64,000 nucleotides of DNA from Symbiodinium natans. Its lineage: Eukaryota > Sar > Dinophyceae > Suessiales > Symbiodiniaceae. Positions 1 to 10,842 of the stretch are shown here, in pieces; the first letter of the stretch is position 1, and each line of letters starts with the position of its first letter. The notes beneath the pieces are model-generated. The model did no database searches. It was not told the DNA's origin and worked only from the letters and a program-made list of their open reading frames with translations. The stretch spans positions 87,175-151,174 of the forward strand of contig CAJNDS010002284.1 of assembly GCA_905221605.1 (NCBI GenBank), written 5' to 3'. The translations under genes and the position numbers were made by a program.

Positions 1-194
1 TTTCCTACTTGTTCCTTCTTGTTTAGGCTTTAGGGCTTAGGAGCTGCGATAAGACCTTCTTTGTGTGCAAGATAACAGTGGTGATGTTGAAATACAAGTA
101 GTATATTGCCATTCTTTGACATGTTCTTGGCAAAAGTAGCCATAAAAATCTTTCCTCTACCATGCTTTGCTGCGCAAACACTGTGTTCCGAGCC

Positions 195-557
195 TCAAAC
201 TATCCGAAACAGTTCCGCAATACACTTGCGACCGAGTAATTCTCCTCTGGCACAGGCGGCTGCAGCTGTACTGTTGCATTTTCGCAAATATCCGGCAATG
301 TTTTTCTCCCAGCAGGCTCGTCGTCGACGGCCCAGATAAAACCCGAGGGCTGCAGAAACAGACACAAATAATACCACTATGACGAGCATGCTTGCCTTCG
401 AGTGGAGAACTGCCCTAACGCTTCTCAGCCCTAAGCTCTCCAAACCCTCTGACCTCCACTTCCCTCTAAGGAAAAAAAAGCTGCAGAGCAAGCTGCGGAA
501 GACCTGCGCAGTCTGCCCGTCCTCAGGGACAGCAACATCTGGGAATCCGGGCTCCAT
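195..557 (-). CDS. Gene A last exon(s): module fragment, transmembrane helix and tail
   Basis: The open frame starts with a partial module, EDGQTAQVFRS, just after a plausible acceptor (ccctgag|G). In the same frame comes a strong hydrophobic helix, MLVIVVLFVSVSAALGF, then YLG and RRRR, a typical stop-transfer cluster. A tail of about 40 residues with several Cys ends at a stop at 195-197. This fits the C-terminal anchor and cytosolic tail of a type I membrane protein. An intron may separate the module piece from the helix, because the module breaks off before its usual DGT.HPGPR end. Confidence 0.5.
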   Translation of the reverse strand: MEPGFPDVAVPEDGQTAQVFRSLLCSFFFLRGKWRSEGLESLGLRSVRAVLHSKASMLVIVVLFVSVSAALGFYLGRRRRACWEKNIAGYLRKCNSTAAAACARGELLGRKCIAELFRIV

Positions 558-664
558 GGGCAGCTGTCTTCTACGAGCTTACGGAGGGCACGCGGCGGCA
601 AAGCAAGGGACGCCACGTTGCTACATGTTTTTGTGAAGGGCTGCTTCGGCCCAGGTCCTGGTGA

Positions 665-870
665 GACACGGAGAAGTGACCCCCGTCCATCGCGCCCAGG
701 CGCCACTCACCCAACTGCAGGAAGTCATCACCAGTAGCGATCCCAGTGCAGGTGCCGAGCACTGTCTGCACAGATCCGCAGTGCCACTGCGGATAGCGGT
801 TGTTCAGGGCAGGGGTCCAGTCGGTTCGCGGGCCAGGGTGCTGCGTGCCGATAGACGCGTACTTCCTTGC
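665..870 (-). CDS. Gene A exon: HPGPR segment fused to LGEWRLG segment
   Basis: The frame reads GTQHPGPRTDWTPALNN..., then GDDFLQLGEWRLGAMDGG and HFSVSHQ. It is the only place in the gene where the HPGPR half of one module and the LGEWRLG half of the next lie in one exon. This shows the module order directly and supports reading the separate islands as one spliced protein. Confidence 0.6.
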
Positions 871-984
871 TCTTCTTGGAAGAAGAAAGTCAAACAGGTC
901 AAAAAGGCAAAATAATGCTTCGAACTTCCACATGCCTAAGGAAAATCCAAACCAGATGAAAGTTCAACTGCTAAGGATAAGGGT

Positions 985-1095
985 CTGGATGGTCTGTCCG
1001 CCATCGTGGGTCACGATGAAATGCGCAGCACCGGCGTCGCCCAAGCGGAACCTACCCAGCTGGAGGAATCGATCTCCGAACCTGGCAAATTTTTC
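985..1095 (-). CDS. Gene A exon: module core, type b
   Basis: Reads FGDRFLQLGRFRLGDAGAA then HFIVTHDGG. It shares the FRLGDA variant with the exon near 5.2 kb, so these two form a subtype. Confidence 0.6.
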
Positions 1096-1264
1096 TCCAG
1101 CACTTGCGTGGTTCCTCTCTGGCCGTTTGACATCCGGAACAACTCCGAGCCGAGGCCCCCCAACACCCCCCCCCCCCCCGCACCCCTGACACCCTGGGAA
1201 ACCCCGAAAGAAACGTAACCCTTACAACCCTTACAACCCTAAACCCTGGACCACCCTCAGTATG

Positions 1265-1345
1265 CCCCTCTCAGACTGGGGCGCGTGATGCCGCTCGGGG
1301 GGCCGGTGCTGCGGGTCCAGGCTGTGTAGTCCTTCAGAGGACGCA
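1265..1345 (-). CDS. Gene A exon: module start (DYTAW)
   Basis: Reads KDYTAWTRSTGPPSGIT, parallel to EDFNAWARPIGPPRGIS near 6.4 kb and KDYNAWGRPLG near 2.6 kb. A stop about 30 bases further on marks intron sequence. Confidence 0.5.
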
Positions 1346-1519
1346 ATTTCCTAAGGGGGCTGTAAGGGGCTTTATTTTTTGGGTTTAGTGGGTTTGGGGA
1401 TGTTTTGGGGATTTAGGGATTCATGGGGCTTCATGGGGTTTTCTGAGGTTTACAGTGTAAAGTTTACAGGGCTTGCAAGGATAGTACCTACAGTCGCCAA
1501 ACAAAAAAATATACTGATC

Positions 1520-1605
1520 CCTTTCAGCCCGCGGATCTGTGCGGGGCCCATTATGCAAGGTGCCGTCGCTGCGGAAGATCTGGGCAGTGCTGTCCTCCGG
1601 CCGGG
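1520..1605 (-). CDS. Gene A exon: module end (SDGTLHNGPR)
   Basis: Reads EDSTAQIFRSDGTLHNGPR then TDPRA. It is one of seven copies of the TAQIFRSDGT.H.GPR half-module. Confidence 0.6.
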
Positions 1606-1845
1606 CAGACGGGCTTATCTAACACGGACACCCGAACCTAAGCTTCGGGTAAGAGAGGCTGCTGTTCACTGCAGATCGGCTTGTTGGGTATAGCTTGTAC
1701 AAGTACTATGATTCTAGAGGGGCTCTAAGGGGATAATATAGGTCATTCGGTTTGGGAAGATGGGTTGTGTGAGTCAAGGGTTCTGGCGCCGGAGACAGCC
1801 TCGTTCTCGGTTGCGGAGGGAGGTATTCGGAGGGGGGCTTGCCAA

Positions 1846-2035
1846 AATGGGAGTACCCCTTTTCTGTTTCTACACCCGAAATAATTGGAAAACATCTCTT
1901 GACCTGGTGCTCCATGTGAAAGCCTAGAACAGGCACATGGGGATCATGGGCAGTGTCTAGGTATGGTGCTCCCTTATAGGGGTACCTTAAATCCAAGGCC
2001 CCGTATTTGCATAGGAGCCCCATGTGGGGGCATCA
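1846..2035. repeat. Diverged member of the ~100-bp GGTACC-type element family
   Basis: Holds family landmarks (CCAAAATGGGAGTACCCC, CCCTTATAGGGGTACC, GCCCCATGTGGGGGC) but is longer and more broken than the better members near 12.9 and 40.7 kb. It may be two partial copies. Confidence 0.4.
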
Positions 2036-2204
2036 TCTAAAAACTGGACACGTGCCCTCGGAAACTCCCCCAACCGCCGATCTTCTGAGACAAGCGCCGG
2101 CTGGAACACATGAACACAGTTGGCGGCAAAGGCAAACGGTTCGGGGGGGGTCTTCGGTCCTAACGTCCTAACGCGAGAAAAAGTGGTCCCCCCTCAGTCT
2201 CTCC

Positions 2205-2300
2205 TTGTGCGCAATGCTGAGGTGGTCCGCATCGATTTGGCCCAGCCGGAACTGGCCAATCTGGATGAAGCCCGGCCCGAAAGCGATCCCGGAGGGGAAG
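2205..2300 (-). CDS. Gene A exon: module core, type c
   Basis: Reads GPGFIQIGQFRLGQIDAD then HLSIAHKE. It shares the IQIG.FR and D.DHLS variants with the exon near 6.1 kb. Confidence 0.6.
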
Positions 2301-2481
2301 CCTGCGAGCTCCCGGGGGCTTGCGAGACTCTGCGAAGATATGAGTGATTCATATAGGGGCCTCAATAATTGGAATCATTTGTATATTCATAAAGAGGCCA
2401 TAAGGGAATGCGAAATTTATTCCGACTCCGGTAGCTTGTGCTCTCGAAAGCAAACCCGGGAGATTGGGGTAGTTCGGAGGG

Positions 2482-2552
2482 GTACCCTAAGCCCTAAGCC
2501 CTAAACCCTCAACCCTAAACCCTAAACCCTGGGTTTAGGGTTCAGGGTTTAA
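2482..2552. repeat. Inverted telomere-like repeats
   Basis: A (CCCTAAA) tract meets a (TTTAGGG)-type tract back to back, giving a small palindrome. It lies in a gene A intron. Confidence 0.8.
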
Positions 2553-2599
2553 AACGTCAGACCTCCGCTAGGCTTGCTCCATGCGCGGGCTCGGTTGTG

Positions 2600-2660
2600 T
2601 GTGGAGCTCTCAACACATCCTCGCGCCTAGCGGTCGGCCCCAGGCGTTGTAGTCCTTGGT
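2600..2660 (-). CDS. Gene A exon: module start (DYNAWGRPLG)
   Basis: Reads TKDYNAWGRPLGARM before a stop. It matches the DFNAWARPIG exon near 6.4 kb. A further open stretch (2,655-2,750) reads MLLHACGTQEQLESVIAD in another frame and may be a separate small exon. Confidence 0.45.
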
Positions 2661-2784
2661 GAGGGGGTTCGGGGTTATTGTGAAGGAGGAAATGGAGCCC
2701 GATGTCGGCAATCACGGACTCAAGCTGCTCTTGAGTTCCACATGCGTGCAGCAGCATAGGAAATACTCTAAAACATTCCGCTGT

Positions 2785-2860
2785 CTGAGTGTCCGTTCGT
2801 GGCCCAGGGTGCACGGTGCCGTCGTTGCGCCAGATCTGCGGAGTCTGGCCATCCTACGTC
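2785..2860 (-). CDS. Gene A exon: module end (NDGTVHPGPR)
   Basis: Reads DGQTPQIWRNDGTVHPGPR then TDT. It follows a good acceptor (acgtag|GATGGC) on the minus strand. Confidence 0.65.
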
Positions 2861-3164
2861 CACGTGGGCATGCGACCTCCTTCCTTTTGGCTGCTAAGCC
2901 TTTTTGGAGCCTTTTTTTTGTTCTCTCTCTGGGGGGGGCATCTTGCGGCCAATGTGCTTTCGGGGCATGATGCCCCTGAGCTGTTGCAGCATGCAAATAA
3001 CGCTGCGCGCCCCACTTGACTCGTGAGGCGTGAGGTTTTTTGCCGGTGCAAAGGGTCCTTCAAAAGAACTGCGTTGCCCAAACATGCTGAAGACCCCCGC
3101 CAGACGCTTACAGCTCTGCCAAAACCAGTTCTGGGTTTCAGGGCCTTTAGGGTCAATCAGGCTG

Positions 3165-3240
3165 CGGCCTTGTGCGAGATGGAGAAGTGATTTGCATCGA
3201 TCGCGGCCAGGCGCCAGTCGCCCAGCTGGATGAAACGATC
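3165..3240 (-). CDS. Gene A exon: module core, type a
   Basis: Reads DRFIQLGDWRLAAIDAN then HFSISHKAAA and a stop. It starts after cgcaag|GATCG, an AG|G acceptor. It is the counterpart of the core exon near 7.5 kb. Confidence 0.65.
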
Positions 3241-4037
3241 CTTGCGACAGTGGAGCTCTTGGGTTTAATGCTTCGGAAACTCCAACTTTCGGGCTCACCA
3301 TAGTGAGATGGACTGAATCCCTTGGAGGGTATATATAGGCCCCTAATTCCCTCATTCCCTACTAAGAACCAGGGGGTGGATGCTTTGCAGAGGGGCTTTA
3401 AGGGACTGTAGGCTATGGTGCGCCTTCAAGGCTGAAGCTCTTTGACGTGGTGGAGAGAGCCCGAAGATAGGCTCATGGGGGCTTGTTCGGCATCTGTAGG
3501 AGTTGCAGAGGTCTCTTGAACCCCACCTACGGTAACGGAAGAAAAACCTCACAGGAGCCCAAAAAGCCCATAAACACCATGACGAGGCTCGCCAAAGGCT
3601 GCCCATTTTTCGCTGCAGGTTCCATACGCCATCTCTGCAATGTCCTCTCGGGCTGCGACTACTAGGATGGCCCTTAAAACCGTCCGAAAAATATTCCTGA
3701 TTGTGATCCTCTTAAGCCCAAAAAAAGCAAAATAGAAAATATCCCAAAAACCAGGGCCTACCTAGACTAGTACAGGTCGACAAGGCAGATAACCGTGTGG
3801 GACTTGTTGCATTTGGCTTTGACTTTGGTGCTGAAAGGATGTTCATCTCTTCCCCTCATATTAACTCCCCTCGTAGATTGATATTTTGGTATAGGGGGGG
3901 GGGAATTTTATTTCAGGGGTAGGGGGGTGGGGTGTTAATATTAGGGTTCAGGGTTTAGGGTTCAGGGTTGACCGCTGCAAAATAGAGCCTTACCTTCGAT
4001 ATCCCCTTGGCTTTCCAGAAGTACACCGACACACACA

Positions 4038-4212
<175 letters not shown>

Positions 4213-4249
4213 ATGAAGATACATACATATACAATACAAATATGGATAC

Positions 4250-4390
4250 TGGTGATTCCGGAAGGAGACTCCACGTTTGAGAACAAGCGGGCCCTTCAAG
4301 CAGTAGCCCGGTCCTTGCATGTCCAAGATGCAGGTCTTCGTGTAGAGATCCGGCTGGTCCAGTAGGTGTCGGGGCCTGTGCGAGAGTTTT
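4250..4390 (-). CDS. Possible gene A exon
   Basis: An open minus-strand frame reads [18 protein letters not shown], then [15 protein letters not shown]. It has no module motif. It sits where a module-linking exon would be expected between the 5.0-kb and 3.2-kb modules. Confidence 0.3.
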
Positions 4391-4744
4391 CATCATTGCC
4401 ATAAAGACACCTTGTCGTGTTTGGCATATACGCCGATAGTCAGTGACGCTGGTGGTGCTGATGATAATGATAATCGCTCTTGTCTTGTGATTCTTCATCT
4501 TCCGATGAAGTATCGTGATTTGTCGCCCGTTAGAAACCCTAAATACCCCCAAAGCCCTAAATCCTAAACCCTAAGTCTAAATGCCCCTAAAGCCCTAAAC
4601 CCCTAAACACCCCTGAAGCCCTAAAACCTCTAAAAGCCCCTGAAACTCCAAGACCCATGAGTCTTAAGCTCCCAGCCAACTATGGCTCGACCCTCCGGCA
4701 TGTTTCAGGAGCATTGAAAGGGTTTCGGGCCTTTAGGGTTTGGA

Positions 4745-4920
4745 GAGGGGTGTCTGGGGTTTAGGATGTTAGGGTTTAGGGTGTTTAGGGTGTTTAGGGT
4801 GTTTAGGGTGTTTAGGGTGTTTAGGGTGTTTAGCGTGTTTAGGGTGTTTAGGGTGTTTAGGGTGTTTAGGGCCTTTGGGGTGTTAGGGAGGTTTAGGGTT
4901 CGTAGGGTTTAGGGTCTGAG
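4745..4920. repeat. (GTGTTTAGG)n telomere-like variant array
   Basis: A tandem GTGTTTAGG nonamer, a degenerate TTTAGGG derivative, about 15 copies. Confidence 0.85.
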
Positions 4921-4969
4921 GTTTACGGAGTTTCAGGCTCGGAAATGCGGTGAACTCTCGAAGCTCAGA

Positions 4970-5065
4970 GAGCACTCTGCTCATTTGGAGGCCTGGGTGC
5001 GTCGTGCCATCAGACCGGTAGATCTGGATCGTCAGTCCTGACTGCGAATGAGGGTCTAGTTGGCC
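4970..5065 (-). CDS. Gene A exon: module end (SDGTTHPGLQ)
   Basis: Reads SGLTIQIYRSDGTTHPGLQ. It closely follows the core exon at 5.17-5.25 kb, giving the shortest core-to-end gap in the gene (about 100 bp). Confidence 0.55.
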
Positions 5066-5164
5066 TTTTAAGACTTTCGGCTGCTGGGAGTTGAGAAAGG
5101 GCGCCCAAGATGCTGATGATCAAGAACTGTACATCTGAACCCTGAACTCCCCCAAATCTGGCCC

Positions 5165-5250
5165 GGAAGCCACTCTCGTGAGTGACCAGGAAGTGGTTGC
5201 CGTCCGCGTCCCCCAAGCGGAACTTGCCGAGCTGAAGGAAACCTTGCTTA
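5165..5250 (-). CDS. Gene A exon: module core, type b
   Basis: Reads GFLQLGKFRLGDADGN then HFLVTHESG. It shares the FRLGDA variant with the exon near 1.05 kb. Confidence 0.6.
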
Positions 5251-5362
5251 AACCCTACACCCTAAACCCGAGACCCTAAACCCTAAGGCTCCAGGTGCCT
5301 TCCCCCTTTCCGATTCGCGGCCCCTAGCCTGGGGCAGACATATGCAGACAGACACACAGCTG

Positions 5363-5404
5363 AAATACTATATATATATATATGTATATATATGTATATA
5401 TATG

Positions 5405-5437
<33 letters not shown>

Positions 5438-5477
5438 GTATATATATATGTATATGTGTATATATATATATATATAT
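5363..5477. repeat. (TATATG)n microsatellite
   Basis: A TA-rich tract with TATATG interruptions, in a gene A intron. Confidence 0.95.
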
Positions 5478-5499
5478 CGGCAGACCACTCGAACCCCTT

Positions 5500-5630
5500 C
5501 ATGCGCTTCGCGCTTGAGGCGAGAGATTTTCAACCTCTGCATCCAAGGAGCGGTCGCCCACGTTGATGGCCGTCGGTGCGGACTCCGGGCGGTCGAAGGT
5601 GTGCCTGGGAAGGTCAGGAACCATCTCATA
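5500..5630 (-). CDS. Possible gene A exon
   Basis: An open frame reads [20 protein letters not shown] then [10 protein letters not shown], with G/C-rich third positions. No module motif. Its place between a module end and the next core suggests a linker exon. Confidence 0.4.
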
Positions 5631-5759
5631 GTCAGGGTACCCTTTCTTGGTGGGTTTAGGGTTTGGGGTTTTGGGGTTTAGGGGTTTAGGGGTTTAGGGG
5701 TTTGGTTACTTTAAGGAAGGGAACCTTGAACCCAAGGGGGTAAAGGGTACCGCTGGGCT

Positions 5760-5840
5760 GGCGACCAAGGTGCCAGGTCTTGTGGACCCCTGCGTGCAGC
5801 GTACCATCGCTTCGGAAGATCTGTTCCTCGACTCGCTCAT
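5760..5840 (-). CDS. Gene A exon: module end (SDGTLHAGVH)
   Basis: Reads RVEEQIFRSDGTLHAGVH then KTW. It is a slightly diverged copy of the TAQIFRSDGT half-module. Confidence 0.55.
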
Positions 5841-6039
5841 TTTTTTGGGGGTTTTGAGGGGAGGCTCAGGGCAGGGGTGGGGGTACGCAGGTCATTTCAG
5901 TCAGTCTCAGTTGGGTAAGAAGGTTCATGCTTTTTCGGACCCGCCGAGTGCATTCATGCACATAAGCAACCTGGCAAAGAGGGGGAATCCTGGCAGCGAA
6001 AACCGCTTGTGGGAGAAAAACCCAGGTCGCTGCCAAGGC

Positions 6040-6135
6040 ACGGTCCAGCCCCCAACGTGCGAGATCGAGAGATGATCGTCATCTACGGCGCCCACGCGGA
6101 ACTTCCCAATCTGGATATCAGGTTCAAGCGGGTGC
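6040..6135 (-). CDS. Gene A exon: module core, type c
   Basis: Reads EPDIQIGKFRVGAVDDD then HLSISHVGG. Pairs with the type c exon near 2.25 kb. Confidence 0.6.
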
Positions 6136-6394
6136 TTTCAAGCTCGAGTACGCTCTTAGATTATGTTTGGACTGGTTCCAGAAACAACCCCCACACCCTA
6201 CAAATCCTGAACCCCAGAGCCGTGGAGCGTGTGCACGTTGTGTTGCGGACTTCGAACAGGTCAATTCATGGGCGGTTTTCCCTAAACAGAGCCTTCCAAG
6301 TTTCCAAGAGCCCAATACTAAGTCCCGTTAGGGTTTGGGGTCCTTAAACCCTAAACCCTAAAACCCTAAACCGTAAACCCTCTAAACCCTAAAC

Positions 6395-6485
6395 CCTGGG
6401 AACCAGACCTGGATGTACTGAAAGCCGAAGCTGATCCCCCGCGGGGGACCGATGGGTCTGGCCCAGGCGTTGAAGTCCTCACAAG
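6395..6485 (-). CDS. Gene A exon: module start (DFNAWARPIG)
   Basis: Reads EDFNAWARPIGPPRGISFG then FQYIQVW. It is the most complete module start and shows how the DFNAW segment runs into the GISFG..FIQLG core. Confidence 0.6.
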
Positions 6486-6844
6486 CTTTCGTCTCGTGAG
6501 CTGTTGTGGGGGGAGCGCTTCAGTTCCAGGGTCTTTGCAGTTTCGGGTTTGGGGTTTGATTTAGGATTTAGGGTTTGGGTTTTTTTTCGCGTTTAGGATT
6601 CAGGGATCCGCTTCGAGCCATTCCTCCAAAAGAACCTCCTCAAAACACGTCGAGCCCTGAGCCCGAATCAAGAATGCTTGCGCTGTGGCCGCTGTAGCCC
6701 AAGCATATGATGAAACTAAGTGCTTCTCGGAGATGCGCAAAAGCCCTGAAGCCACAAACCCTGAAACACCTGAAACCCATTCCTGCAAGTGGGGTGTGGG
6801 GTTGGGCAAAGGGGGAGGGGAGCTTTGGGGTCGGTGGCAGCAAG

Positions 6845-6915
6845 GCGAGGTTCCGTGCGCGGCCCGGCGTGCACAGTGCCATCGTCCCGGAAGATTTGCG
6901 CTGTTCTCCCGTCCT
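6845..6915 (-). CDS. Gene A exon: module end (DDGTVHAGPR)
   Basis: Reads DGRTAQIFRDDGTVHAGPR. It starts after a good acceptor (ccctgcaag|GAC) that would join in frame to the HK end of the core exon near 7.5 kb. Confidence 0.65.
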
Positions 6916-7489
6916 TGCAGGGGTCTTTAATGGAGCTTGCAGGGTTCTCGGGGTTTTGTCGGGTTTGACAAGGTTTGTGCGGTTTAGACTGCTTGATGAG
7001 GTCTATAGGGTTTTGAGGGGGGGATCTTGAAAGGACGATACCGCAACCTCAACCCCAACTCAACCCCCACCTTTCTTTGTTGAAGCTGCAGCAAGCCCCC
7101 CCACCTTTCTGCAGCAAGGGGTTCAGGGATTGAAATGCAGTACCATTACGCAGACGAAAAGCCGCATGAACTTGAGAGCGGGGCCAAGGAAGGCTAGCTC
7201 CCCCAAGGTGGCCGTCACATGCTTACTTAGTCAGAGGCGAGTCAGGGCACTGCAGTTGCTCAAGAATGACTTGCAGCTGCCGCAGGAAAGGGATTCGCAC
7301 TCTGGGGGGGATTTGCAAGCTGCAGGCTCGGACACTTGATAAAATGCTGAACTTACGCATTGGGATCAGGCCGAAGGTCCCCCTTCCGCAAGTCCTGCTT
7401 GGCCCAACGCAACCAAGGTTGCAAACAATACTCCCGTTTCTGAGAAAAGACTACGAGAGGCCAAGGGATTGGAGTTATCATGGAGAGAT

Positions 7490-7605
7490 GCCGTCCTTGT
7501 GTGCGATGGAGAAGTGCTTGTCATCGATGGCACCCAGGCGCCATTCACCAAGCTGGATGAAACGGTCGCCCATGGGAACATCAAAGCACGCTGACGCACT
7601 GGTGG
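7490..7605 (-). CDS. Gene A exon: module core, type a
   Basis: Reads FDVPMGDRFIQLGEWRLG then AIDDKHFSIAHKDG. It is the cleanest core copy and the first module in transcription order. Confidence 0.65.
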
Positions 7606-7789
7606 TGGACTGAACCTTGCTGTGAAACCCCTTGGACCCTCAAACACATCCAGAAGCCAAAAAGTGGGGGTTGGGGGCTTTGTTTGAAGCTTCTAGTGGC
7701 TGCGCTTTTGGACTTTCGAGCTTTGAGGGTGGTTGGGCTGCGCTGTTTTGCTTTGGCAGACCATGTATGCCATATGGGCCATATGGCGT

Positions 7790-7916
7790 TGACGAAAACA
7801 GGGGACCCCCAACATAGACCCCCAAACTACCAGTAGTAGGATTCCCTGATTATAATAAGGGACCCCAACATGGTACCCCCCCCCCCCAATGTCGGAACCC
7901 CCCCAAAATATGGGAG
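7790..7916. repeat. GGTACC-type element
   Basis: Shows the family order GACCCCCAA, AGTAGGATTCCCT, ATAAGGGACCCCAA, GGTACC then a C-run and TCGGAACCCCCC. It lies in the intron before the 7.5-kb exon. Confidence 0.65.
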
Positions 7917-7929
7917 CCCGGGAACCTGC

Positions 7930-8025
7930 TCCTTGACTTGCGACGCCGGGAGGACGGCCACCAACGGCGTGGGCGGTCTCCCGGCGAACTTGCAGCCCAG
8001 CTCCTGCTCCCAGAGAGCTCACAGC
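7930..8025 (-). CDS. Gene A exon
   Basis: Reads ALWEQELGCKFAGRPPTP then LVAVLPASQVK, with G/C-rich third positions. No recognised domain. Confidence 0.45.
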
Positions 8026-8979
8026 TCAAGATGCTGCCGTTTAGGGTATAGGGCTTAGGGCTTAGGGTTTAGGGATTAGGGCTTAGGGTTTAGGGATTAG
8101 GGTTTCGGGCTACGAGACATGACATGATGCCGGGTTCCCAGGCCCTCGCACCCGACCATCCTCAGAACTTGTCGTCGCTTGTCAGGGTCTCATCTTGTTC
8201 GATTTCCAAAAGTGCCGACAGTTACGAGACCCCCCCCGCCCCCCAAACCCAACAAAACTCAAGGAAGCCGTACACCACACACCACACCTAAAACCCCAAA
8301 CCCACACCACCACCGTCGGATTCAGATATACGTGCATACACACACTTGTCAGGTGCGGACGGGAAAGGTGTGGACATAAACACGCTGGCACCGCATACTT
8401 TCAGCTTGCTTTCTGTGTCCCCGAGGCCCTGAAGCTTTTCCGCATGCATGCTAACCAATGTAACACCGAAGTCTAGCCCAGAGGCAGAGCACCTGAAAGC
8501 ATCTGGTCGTAACTAACCCGGCCCTCGCTCCACGTCATGTTTCTTTGCCTTCCAGTATGTTTGCTGCTCCTCTTTTGTCAGCGCTATTGACATGCCCCGT
8601 TTGCCCACTCTCCTTGTCATCCACACTCCGGGGGGGGGGCCCTGCTACCACTGCTCCACCCTCAACTTGTTCTACCACAGAGTTGTTGCGCCATGCTTGT
8701 GCCATCCGCTTTCTACAACGCACCCTCCAGCACACGCTTGTGACGCTGTAGTCTGGACCCTTAAGCAAGCACGGGTCGTGGCAACATTGACCCAAGAATG
8801 AAATGAAGGTGCTTCTGATTGCAAAAAGAAACGAACAGTGACAAAACCCACCCAAGCATACGCCCTTCAACCTCTGAACATCCTTAAGCTCCAGAACCGT
8901 GCCTAAACACCATAAAGTGCAACCCTCTGAGCCCTGAACCCAGTGAAAACCCCTGAACCCCCCTTCACCCCCCCTGGCT

Positions 8980-9070
8980 TCCCCCCCCAGGCTCCGTGGC
9001 GCAGGAGGCAGAGTCAAAGCCTGGCGTCCGGTAGACCTCCTTGCAGTACCTTTGTGCGCGCACGTCATTA
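8980..9070 (-). CDS. Gene A exon
   Basis: Reads VRAQRYCKEVYRTPGFDS then ASCATEP. Two Cys suggest an extracytoplasmic segment. No recognised domain. Confidence 0.45.
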
Positions 9071-9179
9071 TCCTCACATTGTTTCGGCCTCAAGCTTTTT
9101 TTTTGCCTTGCGCCTGTTGTTGACAGTGCTTTCAGTTGGGGGCGCCGGATCTGTGGGTATGTTTAGTGAGGGCTGCTCG

Positions 9180-9275
9180 CTTCTTCAGAGCTGCAGCTTC
9201 GCCGGGGCCAGCAGCTGCATGGAGGGCGTGGAGAAGTCCAGGTTCAAGTCTGGAACCAGCCCCGTGATCGCTCCT
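9180..9275 (-). CDS. Gene A exon
   Basis: Reads GAITGLVPDLNLDFSTPS then MQLLAPAKLQL, with beta-like alternation of polar and apolar residues. Confidence 0.45.
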
Positions 9276-9411
9276 GGGAGGGACCCACACCCCCTTGGAT
9301 CCTCGAAGCGCCTTAGGGACTCCACAGAGTCCCTAAGCTTCCTTAAGGTTCCCTGGGGGTACCTGCCCCCCCTCCTTAGAACCCTATGACCCCGACATCT
9401 TCTCCACAAGA

Positions 9412-9472
9412 GCCCCCCGCTCCGGCAGCTGCAACAGCCGCGTCCATGGCCAGGTCGGCCACCTCAGCTGGC
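9412..9472 (-). CDS. Gene A exon, Ala-rich
   Basis: After the acceptor cagctgag|GTGG the frame reads VADLAMDAAVAAAGAGGS. It resembles the Ala-rich exons at 16.2-17.5 kb and may be a displaced copy of that repeat. Confidence 0.4.
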
Positions 9473-9714
9473 TGTTGCAAAAGTTGCAGACATCTTCTCT
9501 CCAAAAAGCCTGGAAACAAGCAACTCCAGGCGGTGGTCACATGAACACATGTGTATGCCCATTAAAATGACATATTGTATGCAGATGTATGTGTATGTGT
9601 ATGCGTGTGCGTATTTAGGTATGTTGCTTTGTGCATCTGACGACGTCTGTATATGCATACGTGAGAAGGCAAACACCAAGGCCTCCTAATGAAGGCCCTG
9701 ACGCCACACACACC

Positions 9715-9853
9715 CTAAACCCTAAACCCTAAACCCTAAACCCTAAACCCTAAACCCTAAACCCTAAACCCTAAACCCTAAACCCTAAACCCTAAACCCT
9801 AAACCCTAAACCCTAAACCCTAAACCCTAAACCCTAAACCCTAAACCCTAAAC
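9715..9853. repeat. (CCCTAAA)n interstitial telomere-like array
   Basis: About 20 near-perfect CCCTAAA units inside a gene A intron. It is not at a sequence end. Confidence 0.97.
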
Positions 9854-10114
9854 CGCAGCAAGCCAAGCAGCGGTGCTGACGCCTGGGATACACGCTGCTG
9901 GCCCGGTCATGAGCTGCGCAAGGGCCCTCGCTCCACTCAGAATCCTTGGTGTAGGGTTTCAGAAGAAGCAAAAAAACCTGAGATTCCTCAGCCTAGAGGC
10001 CCCCAGCCCTCTCATCAGCCCCAAAATCAGCCCTACAAGCCTCCGAAGGCCGAAGGCCCACCCCCCACCCCCCCCCCCCCCCCCCCCCCCCCCCCCTTCG
10101 CCTTTCCCTCTTCC

Positions 10115-10215
10115 CCTAAAAACCGAGATCTGAGCTTCGACTCCGTGATCTTCTCCTTGATCCAGCCGGTGCCCAAGCTTGCGGTGAAGGCCTTGGGCAG
10201 CGCGAAGCCTCAGGG
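10115..10215 (-). CDS. Gene A exon
   Basis: Reads GFALPKAFTASLGTGWIK then EKITESKLRS. A long C-run lies just beyond it at 10,070-10,096. Confidence 0.45.
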
Positions 10216-10394
10216 AACTCCCAAAAAAGGGGCTTTCACAGCAAAGAACCCCTTCGGAGCACGGCACCCCCCGTATAGGCAAACTGTTGATATCAAACTA
10301 AGGTGCAAGGATTCGTCTGTTCTCGTTATGATATGCCTTTCTATACAGCCCCCCGCCCCCCCGCCCACTTGAAACCATGACTCTGGCAAATTGC

Positions 10395-10505
10395 CACCAC
10401 AACCCCCGCCTTGGACGTCAACATCTGCATACATGTTGAGGGCCGCTGCTCCGCACATCTCGAGGTGGTTCGCTCGGCTTGCGTTTGAAGCAAAGCTGGT
10501 CCTAG
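10395..10505 (-). CDS. Gene A exon
   Basis: Reads ASNASRANHLEMCGAAALNM then YADVDVQGGGCGG. It has Cys residues and a Gly-rich end, with no recognised domain. Confidence 0.45.
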
Positions 10506-10744
10506 GGATGAAAGAGGACAGGGGAGTCACCTGGAGGATTTCCCAAAGCACGATAAGTTCAAATTCACAATAAGTTCAGATCAAGGGAGCCCTATTTTGA
10601 TTAATGCTTGGAAATAAGACAGCAGGTCAACAACCCCCGGGCGCCAGAGAAAAAAGAGCTCGCGATACAGAACGACCAAGAAGACCCACCAAGCCCAGCC
10701 ACTTAAAGCCTCAGGCACCATAAAGCCCCCTAAACCTGAACCCC

Positions 10745-10842
10745 CCTAACCCCTGAAACCCTAAACCCTAATCCTAAACCCTAAAACCCTAAAACCCTAA
10801 ACCCTAAACCCCAAACCCTAAACCCTAAACCCTAACCCTGAA
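10745..10842. repeat. Telomere-like tract (CCCTAAA variants)
   Basis: Imperfect CCCTAAA, CCCTAAAA and CCCCAAA units. Confidence 0.9.

Noticed and set aside
9230-9262. tRNA B-box-like GGTTCAAGTCTGG
   Set aside because: No matching A box or acceptor stem. It lies inside a coding island of gene A.
9715-9853. True chromosome end
   Set aside because: Sequence continues on both sides with exons of the same gene. It is interstitial.
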